From assembly GCA_030035585.1 (NCBI GenBank), contig CM057469.1, positions 65,551,501 through 65,615,500 on the forward strand: a stretch of DNA of 64,000 nucleotides, in the 5' to 3' direction. Numbering within the stretch: position 1 is the stretch's first letter; the number at the start of each line of letters is the position of its first letter. Shown here in pieces: positions 49,629 to 59,293 of the stretch. The notes under the pieces were generated by a model, which saw only the letters and a list, made by a program, of their open reading frames with translations, did no database searches and was not told the DNA's origin. The stretch comes from Dugong dugon (Eukaryota; Chordata; Mammalia; Sirenia; Dugongidae). The translations under genes and the position numbers were made by a program.

Positions 49629-51836
49629 AGGCGGAGCCAACATGGTGCCATAGACAAACATACTATGCCATGACTCTGCAGCAAAGACCCGAAAAAACTA
49701 AGTAAAACAGATACAAACGTCAATTCTGGAACCTTAAGCAGCAAATGAAGGGATAAAGAAGTAGATCAAACACTGAATGGAAGGAGAAACTGAAGGAAAA
49801 CAGAGAAAGAGAAGAGATACAGAATGCAGGTCCCCTGCCAACTAACAAGGCACAGTGTCACCATCTTGGAGCATAGATATCAACAACCCTGGACAGAGAG
49901 TATGGGAAGGTAACTTCAGAGCTACCAACAGGAGCCAGAGCACTAGGTAGCCAAAGAAACATGCTTTCCTACCCCTTACCTTTCTGCCCCATACACTACC
50001 TTCACCCCTTCCAAAGGGCCACTCTGAGCTGCCTTGGCTAGAGAATTACCAGCCCACCAGCACCTGCCAGCTCCTGCCACACCATTTTTTTTTTCCTTTT
50101 CCTCTTTTACTTTCTCCCTCCCACTTAGCCCGTACCTCACATTTACCCCCTCCTGCCGGGCCACACTGTGCCTCCTTGGCTAGACAAGGCTAGAGAGACA
50201 TCAGCCCACCACCAGCCCAGGTCTGCCCTGCTGCCACCCACTGGCCCCTGCCACGTCATTTTTTTTTATTTATTTTTTTCCCTTTCTTCCTTTTCTTTCT
50301 CCCTCCCACCTAGCCCCATACACCATGTCTACCTCTTCCCACTGAGCCACACCACACCACCACAGGTAGAGAGATACCTGTTCACCACCAGCCCAGGTCC
50401 ACCGTTCCCCTACCTGCTGGCTCTGACCATGCCATTTTTCTCTTTCCTCCTTTTCTTTCTCCCTCCCACCTAGCCCATACCCTACCTCTACCCCTTCCCA
50501 CCAAGCTATGTCATGCCACCTTGGCTAGCGAGACACCAGCCCAATGGCAGCCTAGGTCTGCCCCACCCCCACCGGCGGGCTCTTATTATGCCATTTTTTC
50601 CCCTTTCTTCCTTTCCTTTCTCTCTCCCACCTAGCCCTGTCCACAACATCTACCCCTTACCGCCAAGCCACACTGCACCACCACAGGTAGAGAGCTACCA
50701 GTCCACCACTAGCCCAGGTCCACCCCGTCCCCACCCTCCAGTTCCCACTGTGCCATTTTTTTCCCTTTCCTCATTTTCTTTTTGCCTCCCACCTAGCCCC
50801 GTACCCCGCCTCTACCCCTTCCCACTGGACTACACCATGTTGCCTTGGCTAGAGAGACACTGGCCTACCACCAGCCTGAGTCTGCTCTTCCCCTACCCAA
50901 TGGCTCCCACCACACCATTTTTTTTCTCTTTTTTTCCCTTTTCTACCTTTTCTTTCTCTCACATTGAGCTGTGTACACCACCTCTACCCCTCCCACTGAG
51001 CCTTGCTGCACCACTGCAGGTAGAGAGCTATGGGCCCACCACCACCCTAGGTCCACCTGTTCCCACTCACCCCCACCTGCCCTCATCCACGAGTCCCTGA
51101 CGTGCTATTTTTTATTTTATTTTGTTTTATTTATTTATTTGTTTTCGTTCCCTCCCACCAAGCCCCACAAGCCACAGCTTTCCACTAAACCATGCCACAC
51201 CACTGCGGCTAGAAAGCCACTGGCTTATTGCTTTCTACCTCCCACCTAGCTCTGTACAGCACCTTCCCACCTTTCCACCAGCCCTCAGGTCCACACTGCC
51301 CCACCCACGAGCAACCTCCCCTTTTTTTTTCTTTCTATCTCTTTTCTTTTTTTTGTTTGCTCCACCAAGAACTGTACCCCACCCTCCTTCCCTCTGGTCC
51401 TTACCATGCTTCCATGGCTAGAGTATCCCCAGCTCAGGCCTGATGCTGCACCGGATCAGCACTGCCAATCCCCTCCCACCACTTGACCAGCTGCTGAATG
51501 GAAAGAAGTAAGCCTATACCACTCTCCATCTGACACCCCCACCTATCTGGCATAGGGTTGTGAACACTTCCACACCGCTGGACCAATATCAGGAGGTGGA
51601 CAGCACCCACCCAGTCCTTCCACAGCCACCTCACCAAACCAGTTAACAGTGAAGCAGGCTCACCCTGCCTGTTGCTGCCCTGCCCACCCAGACGAGGTAG
51701 TGAGAGCTATCATGCCCACAGATGAGCAAGCAGCATGGCATGCCTGTCCTATCCCCCCACTCCCGACATATCAAAACAAAACAAAGAAGCAAGATGAAAT
51801 GAACATAAATCAATCAATCAATAAAATAATACCTTA
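49629..51836 (+). promoter_or_regulatory. L1 5'UTR with alternating A/B monomers (copy J)
   Basis: The leader (49629-49960) matches copy K's leader. A strongly C/T-rich array of about nine diverged repeats of 155-185 bp fills 49970-51430. Each has a CATTTTTTT start, a TTTCTCCCTCCCACCTAGCCC block, a CTACCCCTTCCC block, a TAGAGAGAC-type block and a CCACCACCAGCCCAGGTC block. Two types alternate: A with CCTTGGCTAGAGAGAC (near 50037, 50190, 50525, 50849) and B with CACCACAGGTAGAGAG (near 50366, 50687, 51018). A-to-A and B-to-B spacing is about 321-335 bp except between the first two A units. Tandem monomers are known to be promoters in mouse L1; the role here is inference. Confidence 0.75.
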
Positions 51837-52830
51837 ATGTCTAAGAAACAGCAGACAATACCAAAACATATTAAAAAGTAGGACAAGATGCCAGCAAGTA
51901 ACCAAAATAAAGAATCAGATGACCTTCCAGTAGAATAAAGGGCAGTGGAACTACCTTACAGGGAATTCAAAAGACTAATATTTCCAAGAGAGTAGGAAAG
52001 AGATCCAAGAAAACACAGATAAAGAAACGGAAGAACTACTCAGGAAAATAATACAAGAACAAAATGTCAAAATAAGTAAACAATCAGAAATCATACAAAA
52101 ACAGCAACTAGAAGTCAAAAAGGTAAACCATAAAATTTCAGAAATGGACAACTCAAAAGAAGGTTTTAGGGAAAATTTGAAATGATGGAAGACAGAATCA
52201 GCAAAATCGAAGACAAATTCATGGATATCACTTTGTTTGAGGAAAAATCAGAAAAAAGTATGAAGAAACCTGAGAATTATGTGAGACACAATCAAGAGCA
52301 AAAATTTGTGCATGATCAGAGTTCCAGAAAAGGGGGAGAAAATGGAAAACACAGAAAAGATTGTTGAATATTTACTGGCAGAAAACTTCCCAAATATCAT
52401 GAAAGATGAGAAGCTGACCATGCAAGAAGCTCAATGAACCCATATAGGAGAGACTCCAAAAGAAAGTCACCAAGACATATAATCACACTTGCCAAAACCA
52501 AGACAAAGAAAGAATCTGGAGAGCAGCTTGAGAAAAACGAAAAGTCACTTACAAAGGGGAGCCAATAAAACTAGACTCTGATTACTCAGCAGAAATTATG
52601 CAGGCAAGAAGGCAATGGCATGACATATATACAAAATCCTGAAGGAAAAAAAATGCCAATCAAAAATAAAATATCCTGCAAAACTCTCTCTCAAATATAA
52701 TGGTGAAATTAGGACATTTCAAGATAAATAGAAATTGAGGGAATTGTAAAAACCAAACCAAACTTACAAAAAATATTAAAGAGAGCCCTTTGGTTAGAGA
52801 ACCAACAAACCAGACAACAACAGAGCCTAG
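51837..52830 (+). pseudogene. L1 ORF1, broken (copy J)
   Basis: Starts MSKKQQTIPKHIKK, then TAG, parallel to MPRKQQTISKHLQKQ of copy K. The coiled-coil part is recognisable near 52182-52367. The RRM/CTD part shows PKRKSPRHI-like coding near 52455 and MQARRQW near 52600. Several stops and frameshifts are present. Natural stop at 52828-52830. Confidence 0.85.
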
Positions 52831-53248
52831 GACACAGGATAGCATCAGCCAGATACCAAGCTAGGTAAAGAACTCTTAATAATAAAACAAAGCTAAAAGA
52901 CTTAAAACAGGGAAACAAAGACATCAATCTGTAAATGACAACAACATCAAAACAATAAATTGGGGAATAAACAATGTAGGTATGGAACTTTCAAATGGAG
53001 AGGAAGTCAAGGCAATATCAATTAATAAAAGATGGTTCAAATTTAGGAAGATATAGGAAAATTTCAAGGTAACCACAAAGAAAGTGAACAAACCTACTCA
53101 TCAGAATAAAATAGAAGGAAAACATAATGTCTCAGTAACACAAAATCTATAATAATAAAAGAAAAGAAATCCACTAACAAAAGGAACTCAGCACAGGAAA
53201 GTAAGAGGAACAAAGAGAACATCAGCACCAAAAAAATAGTGCAACAAT

Positions 53249-54175
53249 ATAATAGCAATAAACTCATACCTATCAATAATCACACTGACCATAAATGGCT
53301 TAAATGCACCTCTAAAGAGACAGAGAGTGGCAGAATGGATAAAAAAGCATGACTCCTGAATATTGCTGTCTACAAGAGACCCACCTTAGATACAAAGATG
53401 AAAGCATATTAAAATGAAAGGATGGAAAAAATAGATCAAGCAATCAGCAACCAAAAAAGAGCAACAGTGGAAATACTAATCCTCAGATAAAATATACTTT
53501 AAGGCAAAATCAACAATAAAAGACACGGAAGGGTATTATATAATCATTAAAAGGACAACCCATCAAGAAGACATAACCTTAATAAATACCTACGCACCCT
53601 AGTCAGGGCTCCAAAATACATAGAACAAATTCTAATGGAGACCTGGTGGCTTAGTGGTTAAGAGCTTGGCTGCTAACCAAAAGGTCAGCAATTTGAATTT
53701 ACCAGCCACTCCTTGGAAACCCTATGGGGCAGTTCTACTCTGTCCTATAGGGTCGCTATCAGTTGGAATCAATTCAACGGCAATGGGTTTTTATAACAGC
53801 ACTGAAAAGGGAAATAGACAGCTCCACAATAATAGTAGGAGACTTGAACACACCACTCTCAGTAAAAGACAGAACATCTAGAAAGAAACTCAACAAGATG
53901 CAGAAGATCTAAATGCCATAATCAACCAACTTGGCCTCATAGACATATATACAACACTTCCAACAGCAGCAAATTATACATTCTTTTCCAACTCACATGG
54001 GACATCCCCAAGAATAGATCACATTTTAGGCCGTAAAACAACTCTCAATAAAATCCAAAACATTGAAATAATACAAAGCATTCTCTCTGATTACAAAGCC
54101 ATAAAAATAGAAATCAATAACAGGAAGAGAAAGGGAAAAAAAATCAAATACATGGAAACTGAGTAACACCTTATT
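53249..54175 (+). pseudogene. L1 ORF2 endonuclease part, start codon lost (copy J)
   Basis: The expected ATG-ACA-GCA start reads ATA-ATA-GCA, so the initiation codon is gone. The endonuclease sequence follows through GDLNTPLS (normal GDFN) and PRIDHILGRK. It is interrupted by the AfroSINE at 53634-53793 and by frameshifts. Nothing of the reverse transcriptase is present. Confidence 0.83.
53634..53793 (+). mobile_element. AfroSINE in ORF2 of L1 copy J
   Basis: Short-form sense copy, GGAGACCTGGTGGCTTAGTGG to CAACGGCAATGGGTTTTTA, splitting the L1 sequence ACTCTAACAGCACTGAAAAG. TSD too short to be sure. Confidence 0.88.
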
Positions 54176-54660
54176 AAAAAAAAAAAAAAGACAAATAGAT
54201 TTATATGCATCTGCATGATAAGATGTCCACTATAAAGTAAAATAATCAATAAGGGAAGTATATATTGTTGCATTCCATTGTGTTAAAGTATATGTGTGTG
54301 TGTGTATACACACATAGATAGGTAGGTAGGTAGAGATTTGTGTATGCATAGGAAAACAACTTGAAGTATACATAAAAATCTATAAGAAGGAGTTATTTTT
54401 TTGAGGGCAGCGTGATAGGAAACGTCCACTTTTTGTTATTCCTAGTATTTTAAATTTAAAACTACTAGATTTTTTACCATTAGAAAAAATCAATAAATAA
54501 CAATATAGAAAATTGACTGCAAGCACTGGATGTGAGAATGTTTTTAAGGTTCATCTATAAAGCAGTCTAATATATGTGTAATTGGAATCCCAGAGAGAGT
54601 ACAGAGAGAACACGGGAAAGAATAAATATTTGAAAAACAATAGCTGGTAATTTTCCATAA

Positions 54661-54868
54661 AGAAGAATTGGTGATTCAATGGTTAAGAGCTCAACCGCTA
54701 ACCTAAAGGTTAGGGGTTGGAACCCACCAGCCTCTCCACTGGAGAAAAGAACTGGCAATACGTTCCTTTAAAGATTACAGCCTAGGAAACCTTATGGGGC
54801 AGTTCTACTCTGTCATATAGGGTCACTGTGAGTTGGAATCGACTGAATGGCAGCCAGCAACGACAACA
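54661..54868 (+). mobile_element. AfroSINE, 10-bp TSD
   Basis: Full-length sense copy with a degraded head (GAATTGGTGATTCAATGG) and CAGCAACGACAACAA tail. Exact duplication TTTTCCATAA (54651-54660, 54870-54879). Confidence 0.9.
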
Positions 54869-54879
54869 ATTTTCCATAA

Positions 54880-55476
54880 TTACTGACAGATAGCAAAATA
54901 CAGATCCAAGAAATTCATAAAACACTAAGCAGGATAATTAACAAAAACAACTAATACCAAAAAACGTAATTTATCTATGCCATACGTCATATTCAAAATT
55001 GCTGAAAACAAAAGAGAAGAGGAATATTTTAAAGGCTGCCAGAGAAAAGATACTCATTAGACACAGCAAAACAAAGAATCACAGAAAACCTCTCGTCAGA
55101 AACAACGCAAGGTGGGAAAAGGACTGATGTCTTTAAAGTGCTGAAAGACAAACTGCAAATCCTAAGTTCTTTACCCGGCAAAATGCTTTTTTCAAAAATG
55201 AATTATAAATACTTTCTCAAACAAACAAAAAACTAAGAGAATTTATTGCCAAGAGATCTACCCAAGAAATGATACAGGAAGTTTTTCAGGTAGAAGGAAT
55301 GTTATACCACATAGAAACTTAAATCTACAGAAACAAACAAAGAGTGCTAGAAACAAAATAAAGGGAAATAAAATAAAATTCATTTTTATTGCCCTAAATA
55401 TAACTGACAACTTAAAGCAAAAAGTGTAGCCATGTATTGGCTTTATAGCATATGTAAACATACAATGCATAGCAAT
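54880..55476 (+). mobile_element. Old L1M ORF1 3' half
   Basis: Matches the L1M ORF1 end: GAGGAATATTTTAAAGGCTGCC, CTCGTCAGAAACAACGCAAGG, TTAAAGTGCTGAAAGACAAAC, TCTTTACCCGGCAAAATGC and GTTTTTCAGGTAGAAGGAATG. Frame destroyed. It is probably the upstream part of the L1M tract that resumes at 56.6 kb. Confidence 0.75.
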
Positions 55477-55487
55477 AATGGCACATA

Positions 55488-55694
55488 ACAAAAACCCATT
55501 GCCATCTAGTCTATTCCGATTTATAGCAACCCTATAGGACAGAGTAGAACTGCCCCATAGGGTTTACGAGGCTGTAAATCTTTAAGGAAGAAGACTGCCA
55601 TATCTTTCTCCCACGGAGTAGCTGGTGGTTTTTGAACTGCCGACCTTTCAGTTAGCAGACCAGCGCTTAACCATTGCACCACCAGGGCTCCTAG
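55488..55694 (-). mobile_element. AfroSINE, 11-bp TSD
   Basis: Full-length antisense copy. AATGGCACATA duplicated exactly (55477-55487, 55695-55705). Confidence 0.93.
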
Positions 55695-55705
55695 AATGGC
55701 ACATA

Positions 55706-56389
55706 GGATGAGCAAAAGGAATTGGCAAAATACTGTTGTAAGGTCTCTACACTACACGTGAAGCAATGTAGGATTACTTGAAGGTAGACTCTGATTAAAG
55801 ATGTATATTTTAGACACTAGTATCAGTGGCATCACAAGGGGTGTGAGGGGTGTGTAAAGCACCCCCTGACACTGTCTGAGGAGGTGACACCAAAATGACT
55901 GCAGGGTCCAAGTCCATGGCAGTGTTGGGCAGGTTGGTGCTGCCAGGAGAGAGGCCACCAAGACAGTGGCATGACTAGGGTTGGTGTCACCCATCATCCA
56001 ATGTGATAATTCATCACCACCACCAATCCCCACCCACTAATCACTACGGTTGGTGTCACCCAGTGTGGTAATTTGTCACACGCCCACCCCCGTCACCCAC
56101 TAGTCAGGGTGCAGGTGGCTGGGTGGTGATACCCACCATTAGGCAGAGAGCAGGGTCTCTACCTTGGCCAATGGGAGAGGGGAAGAGCTGTAGGGAGCCT
56201 CATGAGGAGAGGCCAGAAGAGGTGGGGCCTTGTGGCTCAGTGTGGAGCTTGGCCCTGTGTGGGGGGAGTGGGATGAGGCCAGGCCAATCCACCCTTGAGG
56301 AAGGGGTTTTCACTGGACAGCTCCACTCACCTCCGTTGGCAGGGCAGATACCATGTGTTGCCGCATTTACATACAGGTGTAGATCAAGG
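55706..56389. other. Unclassified, partly GC-rich insertion in the L1M tract
   Basis: From about 55822 the composition jumps. The words GTTGGTGTCACCCA (near 55979 and 56049) and GTGGCATCACAAGGGG/GTGGCATGACTAGGG recur. The edges ACTAGTATCAGTGGCATCAC and the reverse complement of ACTAGTGGGTGACGGGG (near 56105) are loosely inverted, suggesting a hAT-like element at about 55815-56105. The remainder (56106-56385) is unclassified. Confidence 0.4.
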
Positions 56390-56597
56390 AAGGAGCCCTG
56401 GTGGTGCTGTGGTTAAGCTCTCAGCTGCTAACCTAAAGGTCAGCAATTAGAATCCACCAGCCGCTCCTCAGGAGAAAAATGTGGCAGTCTGCTCCCATAA
56501 AGATTACAGTCTTGGAAACCCTATGAGGCAGTTTTATTTTGTCCTATAGGGTTCCTATGAGTCGGAATTAACTTGGTGGCAATGATTTTGGTTTTGG
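56390..56597 (+). mobile_element. AfroSINE, full length
   Basis: Sense copy, AGGAGCCCTGGTGGTGCTGTG to GTGGCAATGATTTTGGTTTTGG. It marks the boundary between the GC-rich block and the resumed L1M. Confidence 0.9.
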
Positions 56598-57476
56598 TAT
56601 CTTTTATGAACATATATGAAAAATCTTCAACAAAATATTAATAAATTAAAACAAGCAATATATAAAAGGCATAATAAATCTTAACCAAGCAAGCTTATCC
56701 CAGGAATGCAAGGCTGGTTCAACATTCAAAAACTGATCCATGTACTTCACCATATTAACAAAGTAATAAAAGAAATGACATAGAATCATCTTGATAGATG
56801 CAAAAAAGTATTTGACAAAATTCAATATCCATTTATTATAAAATCTCTCAGGAAACTAGGAATAGAAGGGAGTTTCCTTAACTTGATAAAGGCAAACTAC
56901 AAATAATCTACAGCTAAAATGATAATTAATGGCAATGACTATACTTAGTGACTGAATTCCTCCCCCCTCCCAGGTGATGCAAATGCTTTGTGACCACCTA
57001 CTAACCCAAAGGTTGGTGGTTCCCACTCACCCCGCGTCACTGCAGAAGAAAGGCCTAGTGATCTATTTCCATAAAGATTACAGCTAAGAAAACCTATGGA
57101 GTAGTTCTACTGTGTAAAACACGGGGTCACCATGAGTCAAAATTGACTCAACAGCACTCAACAACAAAAACAAGATAGGGAACAGTGCAGGTCTGTCCTC
57201 TCTCATCATTCCTGTTTAACCTAGTACCAGAAGTGCTAGTCAGTGTAATAGGAAAGAAAAAGAAATAAAAGACATTCCAATCGGAAAGGAAGGAATATAA
57301 CTGCCTCTCTTCACAGATGACATGACTGTACAGAAAATTCTAAGTAATTGACAAAAACCTACTGGAAATAATAAAAGAATGTATCTAAGTCACAAGATAC
57401 AAAGTCAATATACAAACATAAATCACATTTCTATATAATAATAATGAATAATTGAACTGAAAATTATTTTTTAAAG
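56598..57476 (+). mobile_element. Old L1M ORF2 (RT region), split by AfroSINE
   Basis: L1M RT coding pattern: CCCAGGAATGCAAGGCTGGTT, CTTGATAGATGCAAAAAAGT, TAGTACCAGAAGTGCTAGTC, then TTCACAGATGACATGACTG (the FxDD catalytic region, near 57311). Many stops. Confidence 0.82.
56961..57174 (+). mobile_element. AfroSINE in L1M, diverged
   Basis: Sense copy with a degraded tRNA-like head (CAGGTGATGCAAATGCTTTG) and a CAGCACTCAACAACAAAAACA tail. Its divergence suggests one of the earlier AfroSINE insertions. Confidence 0.85.
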
Positions 57477-57612
57477 TGTCATCTACTCATAACAACCCTA
57501 TAGGTTTACAGCCACTGAAAACCCTATGGCGTTCAGTTCTACTTCGGCATACGTGTGGTCTCCATGAGTTGGAGTCTACTCTATGGCAAAGAGTCTGGTT
57601 TTGGGTTTTAAA
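57477..57612 (+). mobile_element. AfroSINE 3' fragment
   Basis: Body and tail only: GGTTTACAGCCACTGAAAACC, CATGAGTTGGAGTCTACTC, GAGTCTGGTTTTGG. The head is missing or unrecognisable. Confidence 0.65.
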
Positions 57613-58129
57613 TCAAGATCAGTATTGGAAGACTCAATATTTTAATACTGTATTGTAATATTCTACAACAGTATGCAATATTGTAATATTGTACAATTTT
57701 GTAAAGACAACATTGTGAAGACTCAAAATTAATCTATAGACTCATTGCAAACTAAATCAAAATCTAAGCAGGGTATTTTTGGTTTTGTTTTTAAAACAAA
57801 AATCAACAGTCTGATTTTAAAATATATATGGGAAGACAAAGAAAAGAGAATAGTCAAAACAATTTTGGAAAAGAACAAAATTGACTCACATTATCCGATT
57901 TCAAGACTTACTATAAAGCAAATGTAATAAAGACAATGTGATAAAGATATAAATGTAATAAAGATACTATGTAACGTAATAAAGATACAATGAACAACAG
58001 AACAGAAGTCCAGAAACAGACTCACACCAATATAGTCAACTGATTTCTTTACCAAGGTGCAAAGGCAATTCCCGTGGTACTGGAAAAATTAGACATTCTT
58101 ACTTTTTAAAAATAGCCTTAATACATAAA
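57613..58129 (+). mobile_element. Old L1M ORF2 (3' half)
   Basis: L1M ORF2 pattern: CAAAACAATTTTGGAAAAGAAC, CACATTATCCGATTTCAAG, TTACTATAAAGCAAATGTAA, CCAATATAGTCAACTGATTTC. An AT-rich interval with repeated TAATATTGTA-like words (57640-57720) and a duplicated ATAAAGATAC stretch (57930-57990) lies within. Confidence 0.8.
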
Positions 58130-58336
58130 CCAAAAACCAAATCCATGGCCATCAAGTCGATTCTGACTCACAGTGACCCTATAGGACGGAGTAAACTGCC
58201 CCACAGAGTTTCCAAGGCTGTAATCTTTACAGAAGCAGATTGCCACTTCATTCTCCCTAGGAGCAGATGGTGAGTTTGAACCACCAACCTTTCAGTTAGC
58301 AGCCGAGTGCTTAACCACTGCACCACCAGGGGTCCT
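58130..58336 (-). mobile_element. AfroSINE in the L1M tract
   Basis: Antisense full-length copy, GGACCCCTGGTGGTGCAGTGG head, CATGGATTTGGTTTTTGG tail. Confidence 0.9.
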
Positions 58337-59293
58337 TCCTTGATCTGTGCCTGGAAGTAAATGATTATAGAAGGTTTATTCACAATCACCAAAAACACAT
58401 GTCCTTCAACTGGTTCATGGGTAAATAACTGTGTTACATTTATTCAATGGAACACTATTCAGCAATAAACTGGGGTAAACTTGATTCACTAAAAAACATG
58501 GATGAATCTTAACTGCATGTTACTAAGGCAAAACTATAGAGACTGAAAACAAGCTAGTGGTTGACAGAGGTGGGGTGTGGAGTGGGGTTGATTGCAAAAC
58601 AGCAGAATGAGAGATAGGGATGATAGAAAAGTTTTGTATCATGACTACGGTGAGAGAAACATAATGCTATGCATTTGTCAAAACCCATAAAATCGTACAC
58701 CACAAAGAGTGATTGTTTTTTTACTATATGTAACTTATTTTTAAAAATTAACCAGGAAACGCGGGAATCCAAAATGGAATATAAACTAAAACAAATGAGT
58801 ATCACCAGTAATAAAGCATATCACCATCATGCACTTCCTCATAGATTCACTGGAAGGGCACACGATATCCGTGGTAGTTTTGCCCAAAATGCAAAACCTC
58901 AATCGAATCATGGGCAAACATCAGATAAACCCAAACTGAGAGATATTTTACATAAACATCTGATCAGTAGTTTTCAAAAGTGTCAAGGTCATGAAAGATG
59001 ATGAAAAACTAAGGTACTGTCACAGGTTACAGGAGACTGAGACATGACAACTAAATGCAGTGTGAGATCCTGGATTGGATCCTGGGAACAGAAGAAAGGA
59101 CATTAATGGAAAAACTGGTAAAATCGGAATAAAGTCTATTTTAGGTAATAATATTGTACCAATGTTAATTTGTTAGTTCTGGTCATTCTATTAAGCTTAA
59201 CATAAGAAAAATCTAGGTGAAGGATATAAAGAAACTCTGCATTGTTTTTGCAACCTTTCTGTGTGTCTAAAATTATTTCAAAATAAGATTAAA
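58337..59293 (+). mobile_element. Old L1M 3' end
   Basis: ORF2 end and 3'UTR in order: TCAATGGAACACTATTCAGC, TCATGACTACGGTGAGAG, CAGTAGTTTTCAAAAGTGTC, GGATCCTGGATTGGATCC-like near 59070, ATTGTACCAATGTTAATTTG, CTAAAATTATTTCAAAATAAG. The 3' terminus is directly followed by the young L1. Confidence 0.85.

Larger units (their letters stand above)
49613..54198 (+). mobile_element. L1 with full 5'UTR but ending in ORF2 (copy J)
   Basis: Starts AGGCGGAGCCAACATGGTGCC (49629) and carries a 2.2-kb 5'UTR with tandem monomers, a broken ORF1 (51837-52830) and the endonuclease part of ORF2 (about 53249-54175). It then ends in a 15-base A run (54175-54189). The flanks AAAAAAACTGAAATAG (49613-49628) and AAAAAAAGACAAATAG (54183-54198) match at 13 of 16, a plausible TSD. 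The element therefore seems to have inserted as a prematurely polyadenylated (or internally primed) transcript, not to have been cut later. An AfroSINE sits in ORF2. Confidence 0.82.
49560..54480 (+). mobile_element. Old L1M 3' region split by L1 copy J
   Basis: Left part TTCATACAATGAAATATAATG, then GTAGTTATTAAAAAAACTG; right part GATTTATATGCATCTGCATG, ATAAGATGTCCACTATAAAG, then a (TG)n/(TAGG)n stretch at 54290-54335. This is the ORF2-end-to-3'UTR pattern of old L1M (predicted '...GCCATTAAAAAGAATGAGATAG-ATCTATATG'). Confidence 0.72.

Noticed and set aside
49970..51430. Satellite DNA array
   Set aside because: The array is bounded by an L1 leader and ORF1 and is best explained as L1 promoter monomers.
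50168..51443. Proline-rich frames (up to 195 codons) at about 50.2-51.4 kb
   Set aside because: They arise from the C/T-rich monomer array of an L1 5'UTR and change frame between monomers.
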